A stretch of 64,000 bases of DNA from Vibrio sp. HDW18 (lineage in GTDB: Bacteria > Pseudomonadota > Gammaproteobacteria > Enterobacterales > Vibrionaceae). The stretch's first letter is position 1. Every line of letters begins with the position of its first letter. Where the stretch lies: NCBI RefSeq assembly GCF_011306175.1, contig NZ_CP049913.1, forward strand, positions 806,001 through 870,000, given 5' to 3'. This document shows positions 31,032-39,505 of the stretch, piece by piece. The notes below the pieces were generated by a model, which saw nothing but the letters and a program-made list of their open reading frames with translations, was not told where the DNA came from and did not search any database. A program made the position numbers and the translations under genes.

Positions 31032-31847
31032 TCAACAGTCGCAAGTGTAGCGACACTTAGGATACGCAGAGCAACCATAGAAACTTTTACCCGCATTACG
31101 GCCTTTTCTAGCAACACGAATCACAAGGCTAGACTGGCAGTTTGGGCAAACCTTGGAATGAGGCTCGGGTGTAGGCTCACCAATGACTGGCTTATTCATA
31201 AAGCTGCGTCCATCTTCAATCATGTGGACTAGCTCGCTACCATTAACCAACCACAGACGCTTCTCTTGAGCAAAAGCGATAGCTTCAGAAGTAAAATCTC
31301 CCGATGTTACGATGATCATTTTGCTAGCACGATTGTCGATCATCACACCATACATTTCTCTTAGGACTTGAACTCCGACTTTTCTAGCTTTCCAGTGCTT
31401 ACATTGCACAAGACTCAACTCACCGTCTTTAGTTAACCAAATATCTACTCCTCCATCAGCCTGCTTTGAGAAAGATTGTTTAACGTCGTAGCCTTGCTGC
31501 TTAAAGTACTCGCCAATATAGCTTTCAAATTCAATCCAGCTGAGGGAATTAAGCGGAGTCGTGTTTTTGTTTGCTCTGATTTGAGACGTCGTCGCAAGAT
31601 AATTATGCTTTCGCTGATACTGCTTAAAGAATGCAATGGGAGCAGGAATTAAAAACAAAAAAGCAAAATACGGTGCCATTTTCGGGAGATTCGGCCCAAT
31701 GGCATTGAAGATGAAGTTATCACTGCGAGCCGCCAAATCAGGCAGTAAAAAGGATAAACCAACATAAATGCCTGCTGAGAACAAGATACTCACCCACCAC
31801 GGCGCATCCATCAAATGCCAAATAATTCCATCATTCTTCCGAGCCAT
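31032..31847 (-). CDS. Membrane-anchored Mrr-type restriction endonuclease with zinc ribbon
   Basis: A 271-aa protein in three parts. Two hydrophobic segments (SILFSAGIYVGLSFLLPDL near 20-40 and YFAFLFLIPAPIAFF near 60-75) form an N-terminal anchor. An Mrr_cat nuclease domain follows (LSWIEFESYIGEYFKQQGYD, GGVDIWLTKDGE with catalytic Asp135, LVQCKHWKARK with Gln148 and Lys150). The C-terminus is a topoisomerase-type zinc ribbon (CPNCQSSLVIRV ... YGCSAYPKCRYTC). Mrr proteins cleave modified or foreign DNA; the membrane tether suggests it meets DNA at entry. GGGAGGAG before ATG 31847 fixes the start. It is flanked by hairpin modules on both sides. Confidence 0.82.
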   Translation of the reverse strand: MARKNDGIIWHLMDAPWWVSILFSAGIYVGLSFLLPDLAARSDNFIFNAIGPNLPKMAPYFAFLFLIPAPIAFFKQYQRKHNYLATTSQIRANKNTTPLNSLSWIEFESYIGEYFKQQGYDVKQSFSKQADGGVDIWLTKDGELSLVQCKHWKARKVGVQVLREMYGVMIDNRASKMIIVTSGDFTSEAIAFAQEKRLWLVNGSELVHMIEDGRSFMNKPVIGEPTPEPHSKVCPNCQSSLVIRVARKGRNAGKSFYGCSAYPKCRYTCDC

Positions 31848-31939
31848 AACTCCTCCCAATAAGCATCAAAATGCATTAAAGCACAATTGCCAGACCTAAT
31901 ACATAGAGTTAAATCATGTATTTAGTGGGAGAACAAACA

Positions 31940-32036
31940 GCTAGAACATAGTTCTAGCAAGAGCATTTTTTATTAATTAAATGACCAAACTTTAGTTTTT
32001 GATGATGTGAGCGAGAACAGTGTTCTCGCAGTAGCG
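31940..32036. repeat. Composite hairpin module, copy 2 (complete)
   Basis: Hairpin one is GCTAGAAC-ATA-GTTCTAGC (31940-31958). It is followed by AAGAGCATTTTTTATT, TTAATTAAATGACC, AAACTTTAGTTTTTGATGAT, and hairpin two GCGAGAAC-AGT-GTTCTCGC (32011-32029) with AGTAGC. The last 75 bases are nearly identical to copy 1. It sits in the gap between the Mrr-type gene and alpA. Confidence 0.85.
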
Positions 32037-32111
32037 TTTGAAAGCTATCAGCCCTTGCCTGAGATACCCAAACACGACTCGGATAATACCTAACTCTGCC
32101 TTTCGTCATTT

Positions 32112-32130
32112 CGGAGAACATCGTTCTCCG
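32112..32130. repeat. 19-bp palindromic hairpin of the GAAC-NNN-GTTC family
   Basis: CGGAGAAC-ATC-GTTCTCCG, perfect 8-bp arms. It stands about 80 bases after composite copy 2, in the same relative position as 44102-44120 after copy 4. Confidence 0.8.
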
Positions 32131-32180
32131 TTCAACGGATGAAGATTTAAGAAGAAATTGGATCCATGAGATAGACAAAA

Positions 32181-32290
32181 GCAGGAACAAGGTTCCTGCA
32201 AGAGCATTTTTTATTCGTGTTATTAATCATGTAAACAATGACTTACTTTATATTTACGAAGGTTAAACGAGAACACTGTTCTCGCAGTAA
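32181..32290. repeat. Composite hairpin module, copy 3
   Basis: Hairpin one GCAGGAAC-AAG-GTTCCTGC (32181-32199) is followed by AAGAGCATTTTTTATT, then a diverged AT-rich middle, then CGAGAAC-ACT-GTTCTCG (32268-32284) and CAGTAAC. The ends are conserved but the middle is not. It lies directly at the 3' end of alpA. Confidence 0.8.
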
Positions 32291-32300
32291 CAAGTTGCAT

Positions 32301-32465
32301 CTATTTTTGTTCTTCTAGCCAGCGCTCAATGTCTTTTCTCTGCCACCCAACAACTCTAGAACTAAGCGTAACAACAGGTGGCATTTTTCCATCCCGACGC
32401 CAGCGCCACAAAGTACTTACGCTTACCCCGATCTCTTTCGCTAACTGCTCTTGTCTTACAAACAT
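32301..32465 (-). CDS. AlpA-family transcriptional regulator (small)
   Basis: A 54-aa protein with an AlpA/excisionase-type winged HTH: FVRQEQLAKEIGVSVSTLWR, the turn RWRRDGKMPP, and C-terminal RKDIERWLEEQK. AlpA proteins act as excisionase activators or recombination directionality factors for islands with P4-type integrases. AAAGGT lies 7 bases before ATG 32465. It diverges from the 385-aa HTH gene across about 100 bases, and hairpin modules follow its stop. It is a good candidate for the excision control gene of this island, although int is 15 kb away. Confidence 0.8.
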   Translation of the reverse strand: MFVRQEQLAKEIGVSVSTLWRWRRDGKMPPVVTLSSRVVGWQRKDIERWLEEQK

Positions 32466-32565
32466 TTTATTACCTTTATTTCTCTATTATTTAGTTGCAT
32501 CTTAGATTTTCATCGCCCAACTCATAATATAGAATAAGCAACAAACCATATTGACATGATAACGA

Positions 32566-33723
32566 ATGGACTTAGATCAAAAGCGCAATGCATTGAGAGT
32601 ACAGCTAGAAACAGCAATTAATGACTTAAAAAGCCAGTCAGAATCTCAAGGTTGTAAAATTGCTCAGCGACGTCGAGTTGGGTATTTATACGCTGTTGAT
32701 GCCGCTCGGAACATTGTTCTGGAAACGTGGTTTACCAAGTTACTCAGCCAGCATGGTTCTGTGCTCAAAAAGCACCGTAGCTCTAACGCTATCAAGCTTG
32801 CGGACATCGTAGAAATTTATGGTGGATTAAATAAAACAATCAAACTTATCGAAGCGGTATTAGCCTTGCGGGGAGTAGGGCTGCATACTCAACAACGTAT
32901 CGATTATATGGATCAAGTACTGTGGGGGTTAAAAGATTTACGTTCACTCACGCCACAGCACCAAGAGGAAGCGATACGCTGGAACAGTGTTCTTCCGTAT
33001 TGCGCTTTATGCTGGCGTCTACGCAGCCGATCTCACTACTACTGCGAAAAACACCATCCCATCAAGTCCACTAAACTTTATAAACAGCAAAAATACGCAG
33101 CTATCACTGCATTGAAATATCTGCCCAACCAGAACAGTGCAGCTTACGAAAAGTATCTAGCACAACCTAACAAACAGAAAAATCTGGGACGACAACTGTA
33201 TGATCTGGTCAGCGGCTATGCGCCGCATCCACGAGTATTTCTGCGCCACTGTAAAGATAGCGCGAAGGCAGGAGACTGGCTCTCGCTATCAAAGAACATT
33301 GTTCAAACATGTAAAGTAAACTACCCAGCGAGCTATAAAAAAATAAATCAGATCAAGTCAGATGATTTTGGTCAATGGTCATCATGGTGTATCGCGATAG
33401 TGAGATGTTTAGATACTAAAGAACCAAACGCGTGGAGTGATAAAGAGTGCCTAACGCTTTTCAATGAGTTGAATACTTGGACCACACTGATTGGGATCTT
33501 GCATCGCTTCGAATGTGTAGAACGAATCAATAGCATTGAAACTAAGCGAGGCCCAGACGTTGGATATGGAGCCAATCTAGAACAACACCAGTTGATCAAA
33601 GACCTACTAACAAAACAACTAGACACGAATAACAAAACTAACCTAAGTGATATCGCCAGAACGCTTGGGCTTAGCAGACAACGCATACACCAGCTCATTA
33701 AAAAACATCAATTGCTCCCCTAA
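32566..33723 (+). CDS. Unrecognised 385-aa protein with C-terminal helix-turn-helix
   Basis: I do not recognise the family. Visible parts are a helical N-terminus (KRNALRVQLETAINDLKSQS), a Cys/His cluster near residues 147-164 (YCALCWRLRSRSHYYCEKHH) that could bind zinc, and a C-terminal helix-turn-helix (LSDIARTLGLSRQRIHQLIK) like those in sigma-type or resolvase-type regulators. It diverges from alpA and precedes the first iteron-like block. Three copies of the GAACANTGTTC core occur inside its coding sequence (32709, 32982, 33294). A DNA-binding role, possibly on the island's own repeats, is inference. Confidence 0.7.
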   Translation: MDLDQKRNALRVQLETAINDLKSQSESQGCKIAQRRRVGYLYAVDAARNIVLETWFTKLLSQHGSVLKKHRSSNAIKLADIVEIYGGLNKTIKLIEAVLALRGVGLHTQQRIDYMDQVLWGLKDLRSLTPQHQEEAIRWNSVLPYCALCWRLRSRSHYYCEKHHPIKSTKLYKQQKYAAITALKYLPNQNSAAYEKYLAQPNKQKNLGRQLYDLVSGYAPHPRVFLRHCKDSAKAGDWLSLSKNIVQTCKVNYPASYKKINQIKSDDFGQWSSWCIAIVRCLDTKEPNAWSDKECLTLFNELNTWTTLIGILHRFECVERINSIETKRGPDVGYGANLEQHQLIKDLLTKQLDTNNKTNLSDIARTLGLSRQRIHQLIKKHQLLP

Positions 33724-33881
33724 ACAGCAAAGTAACTGTGCAAAAAACAATCGAATTTATTTTGCATTTTTAATTATTAAATCAAATAAAAATCATAAAT
33801 ATAATTACGAATAATTTAATTATTAAATAGAGCCAAGATAATTATGGCAATAAAATAGTTTTTACTTATTGACTTTTTCAT

Positions 33882-33935
33882 GTTATAACTATTATAACTG
33901 TTATAATTATTATAAAGTTATAATTCTAATATAAC
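33882..33935. repeat. 9-bp tandem repeats (GTTATAACT type), block 1
   Basis: Six consecutive 9-base units from GTTATAACT through ATTATAACT, GTTATAATT and ATTATAAAG to TAATATAAC. The same 54 bases with 3-4 changes occur at 44552-44605, also preceded by TTTTTCAT. They look iteron-like or like an AT-rich unwinding or operator element. Confidence 0.8.
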
Positions 33936-33997
33936 GTTCATCTATTAAATTTTGGACTCTTAAACGGAATATTCTAATTTTTAGGTCTAAATTTTAG

Positions 33998-34074
33998 TGC
34001 CACCATTGGCAGATTCGCTGCCCGCTGTGGCATTTCCTCTGCCATCCTTGACAGTTTCGCTGCCAATCTTGGCA
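33998..34074. repeat. TGCCA-N4-TGGCA palindromes at exact 21-bp period, block 1
   Basis: Four 14-bp half-conserved palindromes start at 33998, 34019, 34040 and 34061, separated by 7-base spacers (GATTCGC, TTTCCTC, GTTTCGC). A degenerate fifth follows at 34083. Exact two-helical-turn spacing puts every site on one DNA face, as in iterons or cooperative operators. The paired block is 44667-44739. Confidence 0.82.
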
Positions 34075-34083
34075 AAACAATGT

Positions 34084-34513
34084 GCCAAGCAATTTGGGCT
34101 TAAAAAACTTAGGCAAAAATACAGTGCATTATTTTAATAAATAAAAATAACCTTTTTGTTTTTTATTTCCTATAGATTACATTCAAGGTAGAGAAAATAT
34201 TTAATTTAAACCACATCCCAGATCAAGAGTATATTTTTGATAATATCTCAGTGGTATTGGGGAAAACTTTCAGAAAGTTCTTTCTTCTAATCGAACAAAG
34301 GCTGCCACTTTTCGACAACAGCTTCTACTGATTAGCCTCATCACAAAAATCTCACTGCACACATAAGCCTATTGATGGCAGCATGTTCAGAGTCTTAGCC
34401 TTAGAGGCTCATACATACCGTTACCCACTTCACTGATAAGTCAGTATCTTTTCTGCTTTTATGCATCCTTTGGTATAGTCATGAAATGCATTTGTACTGA
34501 GCTGGCTAATCGC
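34084..34513. other. AT-rich gap before hsdR, no gene seen
   Basis: About 430 bases between the iteron-like block and hsdR. I see no convincing open reading frame. The hsdR promoter should lie here, but no clear -35/-10 pair was identified. Confidence 0.5.
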
Positions 34514-36958
34514 ATGGAATCGACAATCAATAAATCAAAGCTATCTGAAACCGACATCATCACGAAATTCATTCTTCCTGCTATCAAAGATGCGGGATGG
34601 GATGATATGTCTCAAATCCGTCAAGAAGTTAAACTGCGTGACGGTAAGGTCATTGTTCGTGGTCAGGCAGCGGCGAGGAAAAAGATTAAGTCTGCGGACA
34701 TCGTCCTTTACCATAAACCGAGCATGCCTCTAGCAGTTGTCGAAGCAAAAGCGAATAAGCATGAAATCGGCAAAGGTATGCAACAAGGACTAGATTACGC
34801 CAGCCTACTTGAAGTCCCTTTTGTCTTTGCCTCAAATGGCGACGGTTTTATCTTCCACGACAAAACCAACCCAGCTCAACTCGAAACTGAAATTCGACTT
34901 GAAGATTTTCCGACACCTCAGCAACTATGGGACAAGTACTGCGTTTGGAAAGGCTACAAAACCGAGCACCTTCCAGTCATTACTCAAGATTACCATGATG
35001 ACGGTAGCGGAAAGTCTCCGCGCTACTATCAGCTACAAGCGATAAACAAAACCGTGGAAGCGGTCGCAGCAGGACAAAACCGTGTACTCTTGGTTATGGC
35101 AACGGGTACGGGAAAAACTTACACTGCTTTCCAGATTATTTGGCGACTATGGAAGTCCCGAGCCAAAAAACGCATCCTTTTTTTGGCGGACAGAAACATT
35201 CTGGTCGATCAAACCAAGACCAACGACTTCCAGCCGTTTGGCACCGCTATGACCAAAGTCACAGGGCGAAGCGTCGATCCCGCTTACGAAATCCACCTAG
35301 CTCTGTATCAAGCTCTGACTGGCCCAGAAGAGCAACAAAAAGCATACAAACAGGTCGATCCTGATTTCTTTGATCTTATTGTCGTTGACGAGTGTCACCG
35401 TGGCAGTGCCGCTGAAGACAGCGCATGGCGCGAGATTCTTGAGTATTTCGGTTCAGCGACTCAAATAGGACTAACCGCGACACCAAAAGAAACCGACATC
35501 GTGTCTAACACCGAGTACTTTGGCGATGCTCTTTACACCTACTCTCTAAAGCAAGGTATTGAAGACGGTTTCTTAGCCCCTTACAAAGTTGTGCGTGTGG
35601 ATATCGATGTAGATTTACAAGGTTGGAGACCAACCAAAGGACAAGTCGATAAACATGGTGAAGTTATCGAAGACAGGATCTATAACCAGAAAGACTTCGA
35701 CAGAACTATGGTCATTGATGAGCGAACAGAACTTGTTGCACAGACCATCACCAGCTACCTCAAACGCACCGACCCGATGGCGAAGACCATTGTGTTCTGT
35801 AATGACATTGACCACGCAGAGCGTATGCGTCGAGCACTAATCAACTGCAACCCTGAGCAAGTTGCTAAGAATGAAAAGTACGTAATGAAAATTACAGGTG
35901 ATGATGAAATCGGCAAAGCTCAGCTTGATAACTTCATCAACCCCAAAAAGGCTTACCCTGTTATCGCGACCACCTCAGAACTCATGACAACAGGTGTCGA
36001 TGCAAAAACTTGTAAACTGGTTGTTCTTGACCAGGGCATTCAGTCGATGACCAAATTTAAGCAGATCATCGGTCGCGGTACTCGTATTGATGATCGTTAC
36101 GGAAAGCTATGGTTTACCATTCTCGACTTTAAAAAGGCGACAGAACTGTTCGCTGATGAGCGCTTTGATGGTGTCCCCGAGCGAGTTAAAGAGACAAAAT
36201 CAGAAGACTTCGAAACCGATGAAGGACTCGATGAGATCATCGATGGTGAGGATGAGCTTGAACAAGATGATCCATTTGAAGGGGAAGATATCGACCCTGA
36301 AAGCATCCAAGAACCAGAAGCTTCATACGACTCTAGTTCATCTCCTTCAGGTGCTAGCAATGCCGAAGATGATTGGCAGGATGAACATCGAGTTAGAAAG
36401 TTCCATATCAACGGTGTAACGGTGAAAGCCATTGCCGAACGTGTTCAATACTACGATGCCGACGGTAAACTCGTAACCGAATCGTTCAAAGACTATACCC
36501 GCAAGACGATGGCAAAACAGTTCACCTCGATGGACGACTTTGTTAAGCGCTGGCAAAATGCCGATAAAAAGCAAGCAATCATTGATGAACTGGCAGAGGA
36601 AGGCATCATCTGGGAAGCGTTAGAGCTGGAAGTCGGCAAAGATCTCGACCCATTCGACATGATTTGTCATGTCGTGTATGACCAACCAGCACTCACCAGA
36701 AAAGAACGGGCTGATAACGTCAAAAAGCGCAACTACTTCACTAAGTACGGTGAAACGGCTCAGCAGGTGTTGAACAACTTATTAGACAAGTACGCAGACG
36801 AAGGCGTTCAAGAGATTGAAAATATTCATGTACTCAAAGTTAAGCCTTTTGACGAGATGGGACGCCCTGCTGAAATCGTCAAAAAGTGCTTTGGTGGTAA
36901 AGAGCAATACTTAGAAGCGATTTCTGAATTGGAAGCTGAGATTTATCAATCAGCCTAA
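34514..36958 (+). CDS. hsdR: Type I restriction enzyme R subunit HsdR (EcoEI-like)
   Basis: HsdR is the motor and nuclease subunit of a type I restriction system. The 814-aa product has an N-terminal nuclease fold ([10 protein letters not shown] with the Asp near residue 62, [13 protein letters not shown] with Glu and Lys near 77), Walker [13 protein letters not shown] near 198, DECH box [14 protein letters not shown] near 292, LTATPKE near 325, helicase motif [14 protein letters not shown] near 525 and an EcoEI-type C-terminal domain after an acidic Glu/Asp/Ser-rich linker. ATG 34514 is preferred over 34481 on homologue length. hsdM starts 2.7 kb downstream, beyond a reverse-strand cluster. 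Confidence 0.92.
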   Translation: MESTINKSKLSETDIITKFILPAIKDAGWDDMSQIRQEVKLRDGKVIVRGQAAARKKIKSADIVLYHKPSMPLAVVEAKANKHEIGKGMQQGLDYASLLEVPFVFASNGDGFIFHDKTNPAQLETEIRLEDFPTPQQLWDKYCVWKGYKTEHLPVITQDYHDDGSGKSPRYYQLQAINKTVEAVAAGQNRVLLVMATGTGKTYTAFQIIWRLWKSRAKKRILFLADRNILVDQTKTNDFQPFGTAMTKVTGRSVDPAYEIHLALYQALTGPEEQQKAYKQVDPDFFDLIVVDECHRGSAAEDSAWREILEYFGSATQIGLTATPKETDIVSNTEYFGDALYTYSLKQGIEDGFLAPYKVVRVDIDVDLQGWRPTKGQVDKHGEVIEDRIYNQKDFDRTMVIDERTELVAQTITSYLKRTDPMAKTIVFCNDIDHAERMRRALINCNPEQVAKNEKYVMKITGDDEIGKAQLDNFINPKKAYPVIATTSELMTTGVDAKTCKLVVLDQGIQSMTKFKQIIGRGTRIDDRYGKLWFTILDFKKATELFADERFDGVPERVKETKSEDFETDEGLDEIIDGEDELEQDDPFEGEDIDPESIQEPEASYDSSSSPSGASNAEDDWQDEHRVRKFHINGVTVKAIAERVQYYDADGKLVTESFKDYTRKTMAKQFTSMDDFVKRWQNADKKQAIIDELAEEGIIWEALELEVGKDLDPFDMICHVVYDQPALTRKERADNVKKRNYFTKYGETAQQVLNNLLDKYADEGVQEIENIHVLKVKPFDEMGRPAEIVKKCFGGKEQYLEAISELEAEIYQSA

Positions 36959-36982
36959 TCACCACAACCCCACAGTGCTACT

Positions 36983-37002
36983 CGGCTACCTTCAGGTAGC
37001 CG
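36983..37002. terminator. Hairpin between convergent hsdR and methyltransferase gene
   Basis: An 8-bp stem, CGGCTACC / GGTAGCCG with a TTCA loop, in the 66-base gap between the two stops. The T-tract is weak. Confidence 0.5.
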
Positions 37003-37024
37003 TTAACTGTATTCGCCTTTAGGT

Positions 37025-37681
37025 TCAAAAGTCCGCACGCTGACGAATATGCTCATGGGCAGATGAGGAAATATCGTTACCTTTGAACTGACGATTCAAG
37101 TTTTTAGCTGCAACCAAAGTCGAGCCAGAGCCAAAAAACGGATCAACAACTAGCTCCCCTTCTCTGCTACTTTGAGCGACCAGAACTTCCAAGAGACTTA
37201 CTGGCTTTTCAGTTGGATACCCTCTATAGACTCGTTTATGGGTCAGTATGTCAGGTATGCTCAAATCATTGAGCTTCCTCTTACCCTTTTCAAAAAACAG
37301 TATGTATTCGTGTCGAGCACGGTAGTGGTAGCCCATACCAATACTCACTTTGTCCCATACAATAGGTTTCCAGAATTTGAAGCCGATTTTTTCCGCTATC
37401 GGCTTAATGACAAACATCGTTTCTTGGTCACAGAAAAGGTAAAAGTGCGAGTGGTTCTTAAGCACACGATAGATCTCACTGAGTAACGCTTCGAATCTAT
37501 CGTTAGGAAAAATCTCAAACCATTGATTACTTGAAGCCTTGCTAACCTTAAGCCGAGTCGTTGTCCCAATTTTTCGGTGTTTTTCTAAAGACTCATAGGG
37601 AGGGTCGGTGATTAATAGATCAACGCTCGCAGCATCGAGCGTTGACAACCATGTAACAGCATCATCTTGAAATAAGTTCAT
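37025..37681 (-). CDS. DNA methyltransferase (beta-class order, N4-C or N6-A)
   Basis: A 218-aa SAM-dependent DNA methyltransferase. The catalytic motif ITDPPYESL lies near residue 26 and the SAM motif VVDPFFGSGSTLVAAKNL near 180. DPPY before FxGxG is the beta-class arrangement, shared by N6-adenine and N4-cytosine enzymes. HEYILFFEKGKRK and the GYPTEKPVSLLE stretch before motif I are typical. No cognate endonuclease is adjacent, so it is orphan-like. It follows the zinc-ribbon gene by 7 bases and lacks its own ribosome site, which suggests coupling. An in-frame ATG at 37720 would overlap the upstream gene. Confidence 0.82.
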   Translation of the reverse strand: MNLFQDDAVTWLSTLDAASVDLLITDPPYESLEKHRKIGTTTRLKVSKASSNQWFEIFPNDRFEALLSEIYRVLKNHSHFYLFCDQETMFVIKPIAEKIGFKFWKPIVWDKVSIGMGYHYRARHEYILFFEKGKRKLNDLSIPDILTHKRVYRGYPTEKPVSLLEVLVAQSSREGELVVDPFFGSGSTLVAAKNLNRQFKGNDISSSAHEHIRQRADF

Positions 37682-37688
37682 CAGAGTT

Positions 37689-37973
37689 CTATTCAACAAG
37701 ACTACTGCATGCTTTCCCATTCATATAGGCTTGAGATTGCACTCCTTTATCTAGGCGACGACAATCTATGCAGTAGCTTTGATATCCTTCAGGGTTTCGA
37801 GCGGTCACTCTAGCAGGTGTTTTACCAAAGGACGATGGATATGGATGAAAAACGTGCTCTCCTCCATTCGCATCGGAACAATGAGGGCAGGACTTAAATT
37901 TTTGGCCTGTGTGGGGATCTCGTTTGTGTATCATCCCTACGTTCAAACGTTTGTTACAACAACGGCATGCCAT
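37689..37973 (-). CDS. Zinc-ribbon protein upstream of the methyltransferase
   Basis: A 94-aa protein with three CxxC pairs (CRCCNKRL at residues 3-6, SCPHCSDANGG near 29-32, YCIDCRRLDKG near 67-70) plus His-rich GGEHVFHPYP. This suggests a compact zinc-binding or HNH-like fold, but a complete HNH motif is not evident. GAGGAG before ATG 37973 supports expression. It is probably co-transcribed with the methyltransferase and could be its specificity partner; that is inference. Confidence 0.65.
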   Translation of the reverse strand: MACRCCNKRLNVGMIHKRDPHTGQKFKSCPHCSDANGGEHVFHPYPSSFGKTPARVTARNPEGYQSYCIDCRRLDKGVQSQAYMNGKACSSLVE

Positions 37974-38072
37974 GCAAAGCTCCTCTTTAGCATCATAGAC
38001 AACTTATGATACTAACTGCTTATAAATCAAACAGTGAGGAAAGCAACAAAGTTCATCTTAGCTTGTCACCAT

Positions 38073-38279
38073 CTAATCCTTACAAATGAGCATTCTTTTG
38101 GTTTCCTCGATAGAGATGAGACCCCAATCTAAATTCTCATTCATTACGATCAGTCGTGTATCAGGCAAAACGCTCATTGCTTCATCTATAGCCAACTTTA
38201 ATGAGTCGAAGTCGAGACTCATTGCTCGGAGATCTGTCCTCTCTTTCCCTATAACATCATACCAATGCCCCTTGTACAC
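38073..38279 (-). CDS. Small hypothetical protein (68 aa)
   Basis: An unrecognised 68-aa acidic protein starting at a GTG (38279) with AGGGGG upstream. It reads MYKGHWYDVIGKERTDLRA at its N-terminus and ends ETKRMLICKD. The middle (FDSLKLAIDEAMSVLPDTRL) is amphipathic. It lies on the same strand as the methyltransferase group, 100 bases before it. Coding status rests on the ribosome site and open frame only. Confidence 0.42.
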   Translation of the reverse strand: MYKGHWYDVIGKERTDLRAMSLDFDSLKLAIDEAMSVLPDTRLIVMNENLDWGLISIEETKRMLICKD

Positions 38280-38339
38280 AGCGTCCCCCTAATATTCCCC
38301 ACCTAAAACAATTTCATAACTTGCACATTATTTAACATA

Positions 38340-38714
38340 CTAAGCATCTATGCATTCATTTTCATTATCTAGTGTGTTGGAAATCTCGGAAAGCCCATCT
38401 AGAAGGCATTGATTTAAACACGTGTGTCCTACGTATTTAGGCACAACAACTCCCAATCCCAAAGCAATAAACTCTGGGTGTTCTGATACGATTTTTACGT
38501 ACTGTTCTAGCCTATCTTCTGGTGTAGAAGGACGTTTAAGTTGCTTTTTTAACGTCTGTTGAAATTTGCTCACAGCCTCGGGATCTACATCATGAAGCTC
38601 CTCATACTCAGAGCAATAAAGCTCTTCATATAATACATCGGCCAGTTGCTTATGGCTCCAGCCTAACGCATCCAACATAGTTCGAATTTGCTTTTGTTTT
38701 TGGGTTGTCCCCAT
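38340..38714 (-). CDS. Hypothetical 124-aa protein, possible HTH
   Basis: An unrecognised 124-aa protein. The N-terminal QKQIRTMLDALGWSHKQLAD resembles the first two helices of an Xre-type DNA-binding domain, but the second half of the motif (VLYEELYCSEYEELHDVD) is unlike it. TAGGGACAA precedes ATG 38714. It lies divergent from the two small plus-strand genes that follow. It may regulate the cluster between hsdR and hsdM. Confidence 0.55.
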   Translation of the reverse strand: MGTTQKQKQIRTMLDALGWSHKQLADVLYEELYCSEYEELHDVDPEAVSKFQQTLKKQLKRPSTPEDRLEQYVKIVSEHPEFIALGLGVVVPKYVGHTCLNQCLLDGLSEISNTLDNENECIDA

Positions 38715-38789
38715 TTGTCCCTACCCTACTAGTTACTATGCAATGGTCTCAGCGGAGACAAGCATTCAATTAATGAAAAGGAAAATACT

Positions 38790-38939
38790 ATGTCTAAAAA
38801 CAAAGCACCAATGACCCCTGAAGCCGCTGCTCGTATTCAAGCGAATCAAGCAAAACAAAATGGCGGACAAGTCTCTAAAGATTCATTCGCGGCTCGCGCT
38901 CAACGCGCTGCTGCCAACAACCAAAAACAAGGTAAATAG
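38790..38939 (+). CDS. Small SMP-like protein (49 aa)
   Basis: A 49-aa Ala/Gln/Lys-rich protein (MSKNKAPMTPEAAARIQANQ, then DSFAARAQRAAANNQKQGK). The MTPEAAARIQ ... GG ... SFAARAQ pattern resembles the seed-maturation-protein (SMP) motif that also occurs in short bacterial proteins. AAGGAAAA lies before ATG 38790. It is followed 11 bases later by a second tiny basic gene and then a terminator, so the two form a mini-operon. The function is unknown. Confidence 0.68.
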   Translation: MSKNKAPMTPEAAARIQANQAKQNGGQVSKDSFAARAQRAAANNQKQGK

Positions 38940-38950
38940 GAGTAACCATC

Positions 38951-39061
38951 ATGGCAAAACCAAGTTCTGCACCAAAAACTGCGCCGAAAGGTAATCCAAA
39001 CTACCCAAGCACAACTGGCAAGCCTTCAGGCAAAGGTCGTGGCAACACACCTAAACGCTAA
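38951..39061 (+). CDS. Tiny basic Gly/Pro/Lys-rich protein (36 aa)
   Basis: A 36-aa protein (MAKPSSAPKTAPKGNPNYPS start, GKGRGNTPKR end), disordered in appearance and strongly basic. AGGAG sits 7 bases before ATG 38951, and a good terminator follows the stop. It is paired with the SMP-like gene. I do not recognise a named family. Confidence 0.6.
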   Translation: MAKPSSAPKTAPKGNPNYPSTTGKPSGKGRGNTPKR

Positions 39062-39076
39062 GTACATTAGATATAA

Positions 39077-39105
39077 ATGAGGCAGTCTAGCTGCCTCATT
39101 TTTCT
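39077..39105 (+). terminator. Terminator of the small-protein pair
   Basis: A 9-bp perfect stem (ATGAGGCAG / CTGCCTCAT, loop TCTAG) followed by TTTTTCT. It also lies 2 bases from the stop of the convergent 132-aa gene. Confidence 0.88.
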
Positions 39106-39106
39106 A

Positions 39107-39505
39107 TTATGAACAACTTCTCGCATTCAGCTTGAAGTTACTCAAAAACAAGTTTTGATCAGATTTGTAATCGGAATACGGCACAGACTTTTCCGTTTGT
39201 GAAAGAGCGCATAAACACGTTTCTCGCTTACTCTCATACCAACTCACCGACACCATATTTTTTGACGAGTTTATGCAGGTATCAACGATGGCATACTCTA
39301 CTTCTAATGGGTAACGCTCTTCATCAAAAGCACCATTCACCTTATAACCACCAACCACGCCCACGACCAATGCCGTACTGGCAGACACCAATTTCCGTTT
39401 ACTAAATTTAAAGCCTTTGAAGCTTTTTTCACACTTCTCACACGAGATATTCTCTGCATATTCAATAACATTGTCAGTGTGACAATGGGGACACTCAACC
39501 TTCAT
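39107..39505 (-). CDS. Zinc-ribbon membrane protein (132 aa, hypothetical)
   Basis: A 132-aa protein with an N-terminal zinc ribbon (VECPHCHTDNVIEY, SCEKCEKSFKGF; two CxxC pairs near residues 5-8 and 23-26), a basic stretch (KFSKRKL) and one hydrophobic segment (VSASTALVVGVVGGYKV), then a Cys-containing C-terminal domain. The topology suggests a cytoplasmic zinc ribbon with a single membrane anchor. No clear ribosome site was seen. It lies divergent from hsdM by 163 AT-rich bases. The function is unknown. Confidence 0.6.
   Translation of the reverse strand: MKVECPHCHTDNVIEYAENISCEKCEKSFKGFKFSKRKLVSASTALVVGVVGGYKVNGAFDEERYPLEVEYAIVDTCINSSKNMVSVSWYESKRETCLCALSQTEKSVPYSDYKSDQNLFLSNFKLNARSCS

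Noticed and set aside
31940..31980. Ordinary rho-independent terminators as the explanation for the hairpin plus TTTTTTATT
   Set aside because: The T-run starts about nine bases after the stem, the second hairpins lack any T-run, and copies occur where no gene end requires a terminator.
33998..34100. CRISPR array in the 21-bp spaced repeats
   Set aside because: Units are 14-bp palindromes with 7-base spacers, far too short for CRISPR, and no cas genes are present.
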